From Streptomyces hokutonensis (GTDB lineage Bacteria; Actinomycetota; Actinomycetes; Streptomycetales; Streptomycetaceae): DNA of 64,000 nucleotides. The translations under genes and the position numbers were made by a program. Positions 15,884 to 23,357 of this stretch are shown here, piece by piece; position 1 is the stretch's first letter, and every line of letters starts with the position of its first letter. The stretch is taken from assembly GCF_000376565.1 (NCBI RefSeq), contig NZ_BARG01000094.1, forward strand, positions 1 to 64,000, in the 5' to 3' direction. Under the pieces are notes generated by a model that searched no databases, had not been told where the DNA came from, and worked only from the letters and a program-made list of their open reading frames with translations.

Positions 15884-18511
15884 TCAGTTCCAGCCGTTGT
15901 CCTTCGACAGGCGGACAGAGGTGCCGGCCGGAGTGTGCGCGGCGAGGAAGGCGGTGACGCGGCCGAGCTGCCCGGCCGCGCGAGCGGTGAGCTGGTCCAG
16001 CGGGAGCGCCCCGGCGTTGGCCTGGGCGGCCCGCTCCAGCGCGGGGACGTTCTTCGGGCGGGCCTGGGCGGCGAAGACGTCGTCGAGGTGAGGCCCGCGC
16101 AACTGGATGGGCCCGACACGATGGCCGCGGACGTTCAGCGAGACGAAGTGCTCGAAACGTTCCATGGTGGCGACCCGGTGCGGGCTCGGGTTGTCGCCCC
16201 ACTCCGCGGTGATCGGCGCGATTGCCGATGTCGACCCGGCGGTGGTGGCCAGCGTGGACGCGTTCTGCACCAGGGACAGCCGGACCGAGGTGGGCAGCCG
16301 GGACAGCAGCTGGGTCATGCCGTGGACGTGGCACCGGTACTTGCGCAGGTCCTCGAACATGGCGGCGATGGTTTCCGGGGCCGCGCCGGTCAGGGTGATC
16401 AGTTCGTCGAAGTACGGGCGGAACGGCACCCGCTGGTGTTCGGGGGTGTCGCGCCGGGAGCGCGCCGCGCGCAGCAGATCGCGGGCGAGCAGCGCGGTCA
16501 GGAGCCGGTCGGTGGGCCCGTTGCCGCCCGGGCACACCCACACGATCATCTGGGAGTCCATCGCCGCGCGGATGTTGTAGACGCCGACCGGCTGGCCGAG
16601 GAACGCCCGGGTGACAGGGTTGGCGGCGAGGCGGGCGATCGGGTTGAGGACCACGGCGAACGCGTCCGGCGACAGCGTCGGGAAGACCACCTTCCACCAC
16701 GAGCGGGTCTCCTCGTTCAGGCGGTCCGCCACTGAGGCGAGCGCCGCCGTGCGGAACGCCGCGTCGCTGAGCAGGGCCCGCACGTGGAAGATCGTGGCCT
16801 GGTCCTCGGGCCGGCCGGCCTGGCAGGCGGCCTCGTTGACCGCGACCAGGACGGCGAGCGCGGAGGTGAGGATGGTGAGCGCGCGCGGAGCGGTCGCGTC
16901 GTCCCAGGCCAGCACGGAGGCGTAGGCGTCGGCGATCGCCTCGACGACCTCGTGTACCGCCTGCCCATGGTGCATGCCAAGCGGATTCCACGAGCTGACC
17001 ATGGGGTTGGGGCCGAGAGCGTTGAGGTCAACCAGAGCGATGCGTGGCGCCAGGTGCGCGTGGGCCAGGAACGTCGTGGCCCGCGGCCACGAGTCGCGGT
17101 GCGGGTCGACGAAGACCAGCCCTCCGCCCGCGTGCGCCCAGCCGATCGCCTGCGCCAGGGCCCGCTCGGTCTTGCCGCCGCCCGCCTTGCCGACGCCGAC
17201 CTCGAACAGGGTCTCCTCGGCGTAGGTGGCGACCAGCCGCTGCCGGCCGTCCGGACCTCGGTAGATGCCCTGGAGCAGGAATTCGGGGTCGCCGAAGGCG
17301 AAGGTGGGCAGGTCACCGGCGAGGACCGGCTGGCGGCAGTTGACGGTCGGGGGCTTGAGCAGGCCGGTCAGTTCCTCCAGCCTCACCCAGTTCGCGCGTG
17401 GGGGCTGGCAGTGCCCCAGGTTCCAGCGCCGCTCGAACCCACGGCGGGTGGGCCAGTGGTCGGCGCCGATCCGCCACGGTCCCAGCCTCCAGCCGCGCAT
17501 CGCCCATCGTGAGCGGCTGCCGAACACGTCGAGGGCGGCCTGGAGTTGGGCGAGGCGGGCCTGTGCGCGGCCTTCAATGTTGGAGGCGCACATCACGAGG
17601 AGCTGGATCCGGACCAGGTGGTCGTCCTCGGCGAGCTTGCCTAGCGCCTCCGTTGGCTCCACCCGGCGAGGCACTGGCGGCATCACCAGCCGCCGTCCCG
17701 CACCTGATCCGGACTTGTCGCTGAGGAGTTGCTGCAGCTGCCCGCCCCAGGAGTCCTCGATGCCGCTGGCGTCCTGCCGAAGCCAGCGTGCGGCCCGCTG
17801 GGCCTCCCGGCGCTCCGAGCGGCGAGCTGCGCTCATCAGCTGCAGGCGGCGGGCCCGCAGGGTCCACTTCGGGGCGCGCTGGACGTCGAGGCGGATCTCG
17901 GCGAGGTCGCCGAGCTCGGCCCGAAGGTCGGACACGGCGTCGACGAGCGGCTGGAGCGGGTCGGGGGCGAGCGGTACCTCGCGCAGCGGTGAGGTGACCT
18001 TGCCGCGCAGGATGAACTCGGCTCGCACGGTGTGCGTCCGGGGCTCGTCGACGATCGGCCTCGCCCGGTTGACGGTGATGTCCGGCCCGAACGGTGTGAT
18101 GGACAGCAACCGTTCACCGCCGACCGGGCCTTCGATGCGGTAGCGCAGCGGAGTGCTGCCGTCCGCGCGCAGCCGGATCTGTACGGTCTTCGCCCGTCGC
18201 GGCGCCCACCACGGCATCGCCGTGGACGCGCGGGCGAGCTGGACACCGCGCCGGAAAATCTCCTCCAGACCCGGGTCGAAGTGCCGGTTGGAGACAAGCT
18301 CCAAGGCCATTCGCTCGGCCGAGGCCCGCTCCGCGAGCCGGCGGACCAGCCACTCGCCCACGCCCCAGCAGGCGGCGATGACCAGGGCGAGCAGATACCA
18401 GTGGTCGTAGAGCCAGTCGACGGCGTCGATGAGACCGGTGAGAAGGTCGATCACCTGACCGGCAGCTGTCTCGTCGGCCCGGCTGGTGAGGTGCGGGGCT
18501 GCGGAGTCCAC
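15884..18511 (-). CDS. VirD4/TraG-like coupling ATPase of the conjugation system
   Basis: An 875-residue membrane-anchored ATPase that should bring DNA substrate to the secretion channel. A transmembrane segment is at about residues 20-45 (YLLALVIAACWGVGEWLV). The ATPase core starts with Walker A GVGKAGGGKTERA (about 440), followed by LVFVDPHRDSW (about 465), and a later acidic strand YFDELITLTG (about 700) fits Walker B. The GTG at 18509-18511 has AAGGGAA about 8-12 bases upstream and overlaps the preceding gene by 61 bases. It is the last gene of the transfer operon. Family membership is clear, but whether it is VirD4-like or a second VirB4-like pump needs alignment. Confidence 0.82.
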   Translation of the reverse strand: MDSAAPHLTSRADETAAGQVIDLLTGLIDAVDWLYDHWYLLALVIAACWGVGEWLVRRLAERASAERMALELVSNRHFDPGLEEIFRRGVQLARASTAMPWWAPRRAKTVQIRLRADGSTPLRYRIEGPVGGERLLSITPFGPDITVNRARPIVDEPRTHTVRAEFILRGKVTSPLREVPLAPDPLQPLVDAVSDLRAELGDLAEIRLDVQRAPKWTLRARRLQLMSAARRSERREAQRAARWLRQDASGIEDSWGGQLQQLLSDKSGSGAGRRLVMPPVPRRVEPTEALGKLAEDDHLVRIQLLVMCASNIEGRAQARLAQLQAALDVFGSRSRWAMRGWRLGPWRIGADHWPTRRGFERRWNLGHCQPPRANWVRLEELTGLLKPPTVNCRQPVLAGDLPTFAFGDPEFLLQGIYRGPDGRQRLVATYAEETLFEVGVGKAGGGKTERALAQAIGWAHAGGGLVFVDPHRDSWPRATTFLAHAHLAPRIALVDLNALGPNPMVSSWNPLGMHHGQAVHEVVEAIADAYASVLAWDDATAPRALTILTSALAVLVAVNEAACQAGRPEDQATIFHVRALLSDAAFRTAALASVADRLNEETRSWWKVVFPTLSPDAFAVVLNPIARLAANPVTRAFLGQPVGVYNIRAAMDSQMIVWVCPGGNGPTDRLLTALLARDLLRAARSRRDTPEHQRVPFRPYFDELITLTGAAPETIAAMFEDLRKYRCHVHGMTQLLSRLPTSVRLSLVQNASTLATTAGSTSAIAPITAEWGDNPSPHRVATMERFEHFVSLNVRGHRVGPIQLRGPHLDDVFAAQARPKNVPALERAAQANAGALPLDQLTARAAGQLGRVTAFLAAHTPAGTSVRLSKDNGWN

Positions 18512-19131
18512 GTCGCGGTTCCCTTCTTGATCGTGCGGGTGAAGTGACGGTCGGTGATGCGGAGGTCGGTGAAGGTGCCGCCGCGGTCCGACCCCGCCCA
18601 CACCAGATGGACCACCGCCTTGTCGGGACTGCCGTCGCGGCGGGCGATCGCGGCCTGGATGCGGAAACGGGCGGTGGCGAACGCCGGGGCCACCGCCCGG
18701 CTCGACTCAGGGAAGACGTCCGGCCACGTGGCGCGGTCGATGCCGGTGGCGTCCGCGCGCAGCAGCGCGCGGCCGGTGGTGAGCAACTCCCGCTCGTCGG
18801 AGGCCGGAAGATCGGCGGGCCAGGCTGCGACCAGGTTCCGCTGGACAGCAGCGTCGCCGTCCACGCCCTCGCCGTGCGGCGGCAGCACGGACGACTCGAC
18901 GGCCGACGATGTCTCTGCCGAGGGAGCCACACTGGCAACCGCACCAGCGGCCGGCTCGCCCATCGGGGGCGCAGCGGCTGCCGAGGACGGAATCGTGGCC
19001 GCGTGCACGGTTGGCGCCACCGCCGGCGCCGACGGTTCCTGACCATGCGGCACGCCCAGCAGGGCGACGCCGGCGACGGCGAGGATGACCGTGCTCAGCA
19101 GCAGACGCGGGGTGCGCGGGGTGGTGGTCAC
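18451..19131 (-). CDS. Exported hypothetical protein of the transfer operon
   Basis: A 226-residue protein with an N-terminal signal-anchor (LLLSTVILAVAGVALLGV), a long low-complexity Ala/Ser/Pro spacer (about 30-90) and a C-terminal domain with ATARFRIQAAIARRDG and VVHLVWAGSDRGGTFTDL. The GTG start overlaps the stop of the NlpC/P60 gene as GTGA, and its 3' end overlaps the coupling ATPase gene. It is probably extracytoplasmic and specific to this class of actinobacterial conjugation operon. No known family was recognised. Confidence 0.75.
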   Translation of the reverse strand: MTTTPRTPRLLLSTVILAVAGVALLGVPHGQEPSAPAVAPTVHAATIPSSAAAAPPMGEPAAGAVASVAPSAETSSAVESSVLPPHGEGVDGDAAVQRNLVAAWPADLPASDERELLTTGRALLRADATGIDRATWPDVFPESSRAVAPAFATARFRIQAAIARRDGSPDKAVVHLVWAGSDRGGTFTDLRITDRHFTRTIKKGTATWTPQPRTSPAGPTRQLPVR

Positions 19132-20288
19132 AGCAGCCGTGCTCCCCCCGCGTAGCCGGGCATCGTGTCGACGGCGTCCAGGCGCACGACGGTGCCCGGG
19201 CGGGGGGCGTTGACCATCTGTCCGCTGCCCAGGTAGATCCCGACGTGGTAGATCGTGGCATCGTGGCCGGGTGCGGTGGCGAAGAAGACGAGGTCACCGG
19301 GCTTGAGTACGAGCGGCCCGAGACCGGCGGGGATCCGCTGGCCCACGCCGGCCTGGGCGGCCGCGACGCGCGGCAGGGTGATACCGGCTCTCGCGTAGGC
19401 GTACTGGGTCAGCCCCGAGCAGTCGAAGCCCTTGATGTCCGTGCCGCTCTTGCCGCCCGGCGAGCAGCAGGCGCCGTAGGACGTGCCGTGCGCGTTGCCG
19501 CCGCCCCAGGAGTATGGGACACCCCGTTGGGAGAGCGCGGCCTCGATGACGGTGCGGACCTTGCCCGTGACGTTCTTCAGGTCCGGGTCCTTGGCGGCTG
19601 CCGTGTACTGGTTGATCCATCCGAGCACGTCGGTGACGTAGGCGTCGGAGTGGTTGTACTGCAGGATCGCCGCCCTGAGCTGCGAACGCTGGGCGAGATC
19701 ACGGCCTCCTGCGCACAGGTAGACGGCGGCGCCGAGGGCTGCGTCGTCGGCGTTGTGCGGGTCGGCGACCTTGTCTCCGTTGCCGTCCTCGCCGACGCTT
19801 TCCCAGGTGGAGGGCAGGAACTGGAACGGGCCGACGGCGCGCTCCCCGTTCGCGGTGCCGTCCCATGTGCCGCCGTCGGTGTCCGCGACGGCGGTGGTGT
19901 TGCCGCCGGCACCGGAGCCGTTGAGGAGGACCCCGTAGATCTTGGGGGTAATGTCGCCGTTGGCAGCGATGTTGTGGTCGATGGCGTGGTTGGACTCGAC
20001 CTTGGCGATCCCGGCCAGGATCGGCCAGCGCATGCCCCGGCACGTGGGCACGTACGTGCCGACCTGCTGGACGGCCTTCTTGTAGGCGGCGAGCATGCGC
20101 GCCGGGATGTCGGCTGTACTGCCGCCCTCGGCGATCCCGCCGTCGTCGATTACCCCCGTCTTCAGCGCCGTGTAGGCGCCGATCGTGCCTGAGACCGGTG
20201 CGGCGCAGCACACGGCGGCGAACATCAACACGGCGATCACGCAGGCCCACCGCCTGATCCGTTTCGTACGGCGCGCGGGCCGGCTCAC
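19128..20288 (-). CDS. Lytic transglycosylase-NlpC/P60 cell-wall hydrolase
   Basis: A 386-residue exported enzyme that should open peptidoglycan for the transfer channel. It has a signal-anchor (WACVIAVLMFAAVCCAAPVS), an SLT-like domain with catalytic Glu in AGIAKVESNHAIDHN (about residue 97) and GPFQFLPSTWESVG, and a C-terminal NlpC/P60 domain with FDCSGLTQYAYAR (Cys near 287) and YHVGIYLGSG (His near 348). Two-domain enzymes of this type are the VirB1-like component of Gram-positive conjugation systems. The GTG start overlaps the upstream VirB6-like stop as GTGA. Catalytic residues of both domains are present. Confidence 0.92.
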   Translation of the reverse strand: MSRPARRTKRIRRWACVIAVLMFAAVCCAAPVSGTIGAYTALKTGVIDDGGIAEGGSTADIPARMLAAYKKAVQQVGTYVPTCRGMRWPILAGIAKVESNHAIDHNIAANGDITPKIYGVLLNGSGAGGNTTAVADTDGGTWDGTANGERAVGPFQFLPSTWESVGEDGNGDKVADPHNADDAALGAAVYLCAGGRDLAQRSQLRAAILQYNHSDAYVTDVLGWINQYTAAAKDPDLKNVTGKVRTVIEAALSQRGVPYSWGGGNAHGTSYGACCSPGGKSGTDIKGFDCSGLTQYAYARAGITLPRVAAAQAGVGQRIPAGLGPLVLKPGDLVFFATAPGHDATIYHVGIYLGSGQMVNAPRPGTVVRLDAVDTMPGYAGGARLL

Positions 20289-23002
20289 TCGTCCTCACCG
20301 CTCTCGGACTGCCGCCGTTCCCGCATGGCGCGCAGTACCTCGGCCTGCCGCATGAGCTCCCGCACCCGGTCCTGATCACCCGGCCGGCGCCAGCCGCCCA
20401 CACCGCCGCTGCCGCTCGGGTCCGGCCGTGCTCCGCCTCCCGGCCGGGCCATGGGCCCGGGAGTGAGACGGGACGTCCACGACGGCCCGGGAGGCGGCGG
20501 CGCGGTCGGGCGAGGTGGCGTGGCCGGGCGAGGCGGGAAGGTGGGACGGGGAGGTACCGGCCGGGACGCGCTGGGCGATGCCGGCGGCCTAACGGGCAGG
20601 CGCTGCGTGCTGAAGGGCCCCGAACCGCCTCTGTCGTCTGCTTCCCGTATGGCCTGGGCCACGTGGCGGCCGGTGTCGCCCCAGACGCGGGCGTCCTCGC
20701 GCACGGTGTTGCCCCACACCCGCACCTGCTGGGCTGCGTCCTGTGTGTAGCGCGAGCCGCCCTGGCGACCACGGCGGATGTTGGCCGGTAGGCCTACCGT
20801 TGCCCCGTAGGCGGCCCTGCCGCCGCGGTGGAGGATGCGGTAGCCGCGCAGGCGGACCAGCCGGTTGTGGGCGCGCGTCGACAGCAGGGTGCGGTCGGAG
20901 TTCTGGTCGTGCAGGATCTGACCGGTGGTGCGGTCGACGATCTGGCCCTGGTCGTTGCGGTACCGGTCGGGCGGGCCCGAGGGCCTGCCCGGTCCCCCCT
21001 GGCCTCCTTGTCCTCCCGGCCCCCCGGGACCGCCACCGGGGAATCCGCCGGTTTCCGGACCGCCTGCTGCCGTGGGCTTGCGCCACTTTTCCAGCTTCTC
21101 CCGGTCCGGCCGCTTGCCGATCAGCAGCCAGTGCGCGCCCTTGACGCCGAGCCGCGCCCCCAACCCGCCCACCGCCGCCGCCGCAGTCAACGGGGCCAGG
21201 CCCCGGCCGGCTTCGGCGGTGGCGTCGGCGAGCATCCCGCCGGTGTCCACCGGCATGCCGGCGCCGTCGACGAGGGAGGTGAGCGCGCTCAGCAGCCGGT
21301 AGCGGGTGCCGAGCAGACCGAACCGGCCGCCCCCACTACCGGCGAACACGCGGAGCCCGCCGTAACCGCCCATCGCCGCGGGGGAGTTCATGGCGAGGGC
21401 GGCGCCGAGCTCGGAGGTGTCACCGGGCAGGTGGGTGCCGCCGACCTTCGCGTAGCGCATCCGCATCGCCGTGCGCCGGCCGAAGGACGTGATGCCGGCC
21501 AGCAGCCGGCGGTGCCCGGCCGCGCCCGCGATGGCCAGCACGTCGATGAGCAGGATCCGTTCGACCATGAGGTCGGGCCCGTTGGTGATGGTGGCGTCGA
21601 CGGCGATGCCGAAGAACGGGATGAACGCGCAGACCGCGACGAGCGCGCAGATCGAGATCCCCCACAGCGACAGCCATTTCCACACGCTCTGGCGCGGTGG
21701 CCCAGGCAGCATGCCGGCGACGAAGGTGACGCCGCCGGCCGCGGCGGCCGCGGCGCAGATGCCCTGGGTGGCGAGCATCACGATCGCGCTGGAGAGCAGC
21801 ATGCCGCAGATGAACAGCGCGGCGACCAGCAGCAGGGCGGCGCCGCCGACCCGCCACCAGGTGGGCTTCTGCGCGTAGGCGGCGCACGCCTTGCCGACGG
21901 GACCGGCCTTCTTCATGTCGGCCAGGAACAGGGAGAACGAACGGTCCTCGTCGGTGATGAGCGCCGGGGTGGAGGTGTCCAGGAGTTCGCTGCCGGGGGT
22001 GAGCGCCGGGAGATTGTCGTCCACAGCGGTCTCCGCGTGGTCGTGACCGCGCTCGCAGATGTCCTTGGCGTCGCCAATGATCAGCCTGCAGGCGTGCTTC
22101 GCCTCCTCGGAGGGGGTCCAGTCCGGGTTGGGCAGGTATCCGCCGGTGATCCACTTCAGGTGGATGGCGTACGCCTTGCGGTCGGAGGCCTTGCCCGGGT
22201 CGAGGATGCGCCCGTACTCGAGGAGCATGTAGGGCTTGACGATCAGCGCGTTGGTGATCGAGTCCTGCAGCGGGCGGGCCACCTCCGCCGCGGAGACGGG
22301 CGCCTCGTCTTCTCGTTGCAGGCACTTGAGTTCGGCGTTGCCTGCCATTCCCGCGCACGGGTCGGTGGAGGCGATCTTGCCGCCCCAGTCGTAGGAGTTG
22401 AAGCTCTGCTGGGCGACCTCGGCGGCCACCTGCTGCGTCTGGCCGAGCGGGCCGTCCTGGGTGAGGAGGTAGTCGGGGCGCACGAACGTGGAGGCGGCGA
22501 ACGCGCCGATCAGCAGGGTCAGGAAGATTTCGCCCAGTCCGCGGCCGATCCGGCCACGGACGATCATGAACCCGGCGAAGACGAACGCCCAGGCGAGAAG
22601 CAGCCCTTTCAGACCGAGTGTGTCGACGACCAGGTGGTCGTAGACGTCGGCGGCCTTCTGTGCCGGACGGATCAGGATCTTCAGCAGCGGGAACCGGAAG
22701 GCGAGTTCGATCGCCCAGCCGGCCAGTCCGGTCAGCAGGCGGATCACGGTGAACAGGCCGGACAGGGCGAAGGCGAGGGCCTGGCCCTTGAAGTCGAGGA
22801 TGGAACCGCCCTCGGAGCTGAGGTCGTAGCCGTCGATCGGCACGCCTTCGGACGAGGTGATGTTCAGCGGGGCGAGGAGGCCTCCGCTCTCGCTGCTGCT
22901 GCTCGCCGCGTACACGACCTGGGTGTTGACCAGGACGAACACGCCGGTGAGCAGGACGACGAAACCGGCCGAGCGCAGGGTGGGGCGGTCTGGGCGCCGC
23001 AT
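20285..23002 (-). CDS. VirB6/TrbL-like polytopic transfer protein
   Basis: A 905-residue protein with a signal-like N-terminus and about seven hydrophobic segments (around residues 14-32, 75-110, 130-150, 155-175, 395-440 and 445-500). An extracytoplasmic loop between them includes the motif CRLIIGDAKDICERG, and the last 300 or so residues are a Gly/Pro/Arg-rich cytoplasmic tail. This is the architecture of VirB6/TrbL channel proteins in Streptomyces transfer operons. The start at 23002 lies one base after the stop of a small membrane protein that carries the same C-x10-C motif. Confidence 0.82.
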   Translation of the reverse strand: MRRPDRPTLRSAGFVVLLTGVFVLVNTQVVYAASSSSESGGLLAPLNITSSEGVPIDGYDLSSEGGSILDFKGQALAFALSGLFTVIRLLTGLAGWAIELAFRFPLLKILIRPAQKAADVYDHLVVDTLGLKGLLLAWAFVFAGFMIVRGRIGRGLGEIFLTLLIGAFAASTFVRPDYLLTQDGPLGQTQQVAAEVAQQSFNSYDWGGKIASTDPCAGMAGNAELKCLQREDEAPVSAAEVARPLQDSITNALIVKPYMLLEYGRILDPGKASDRKAYAIHLKWITGGYLPNPDWTPSEEAKHACRLIIGDAKDICERGHDHAETAVDDNLPALTPGSELLDTSTPALITDEDRSFSLFLADMKKAGPVGKACAAYAQKPTWWRVGGAALLLVAALFICGMLLSSAIVMLATQGICAAAAAAGGVTFVAGMLPGPPRQSVWKWLSLWGISICALVAVCAFIPFFGIAVDATITNGPDLMVERILLIDVLAIAGAAGHRRLLAGITSFGRRTAMRMRYAKVGGTHLPGDTSELGAALAMNSPAAMGGYGGLRVFAGSGGGRFGLLGTRYRLLSALTSLVDGAGMPVDTGGMLADATAEAGRGLAPLTAAAAVGGLGARLGVKGAHWLLIGKRPDREKLEKWRKPTAAGGPETGGFPGGGPGGPGGQGGQGGPGRPSGPPDRYRNDQGQIVDRTTGQILHDQNSDRTLLSTRAHNRLVRLRGYRILHRGGRAAYGATVGLPANIRRGRQGGSRYTQDAAQQVRVWGNTVREDARVWGDTGRHVAQAIREADDRGGSGPFSTQRLPVRPPASPSASRPVPPRPTFPPRPATPPRPTAPPPPGPSWTSRLTPGPMARPGGGARPDPSGSGGVGGWRRPGDQDRVRELMRQAEVLRAMRERRQSESGEDE

Positions 23003-23003
23003 G

Positions 23004-23357
23004 TCAGCGCCGCTTCTGCCGGGCGGCGCGGCGCCACCAGACGGTGAGAGCGCCCAGGCCCGCTCCGACGGACACCAGCCTCCACGCTGCCGAAGCCCTG
23101 CCGTGGTGCTGGGCCGGGGCGGCGTGTGTGGTGCCGCGCTCGCAGTATTTCTTGGCCTCGCCCAGGATCAGGCGGCACGGATCATCGTGTGCCGGTGGTG
23201 AACTGGACGCGAAGGCCTGCCCGGTGTGTGGCCACCATGCGTCCGGCACGCCCGCCCCGCAGACCAGGACGAGCACGCCGATGGTCACGGCGAGAACGGT
23301 GAGGACGGCCGCGGCCGCGCGGATGTGCCGGGAGCGGTCCCACGAGGAAGAGATCAT
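23004..23357 (-). CDS. Small membrane protein of the transfer operon
   Basis: A 117-residue protein with a first transmembrane helix (about 13-35, VLTVLAVTIGVLVLVCGAGV), an extracytoplasmic segment with DDPCRLILGEAKKYCERG, and a second short hydrophobic stretch near the C-terminus (WRLVSVGAGLGALTVWW). The ATG at 23355-23357 overlaps the VirB4 stop as ATGA. The shared cysteine motif with the VirB6-like protein suggests the two contact the same partner or form similar disulfide-closed loops. Its function is not known. Confidence 0.75.
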   Translation of the reverse strand: MISSSWDRSRHIRAAAAVLTVLAVTIGVLVLVCGAGVPDAWWPHTGQAFASSSPPAHDDPCRLILGEAKKYCERGTTHAAPAQHHGRASAAWRLVSVGAGLGALTVWWRRAARQKRR

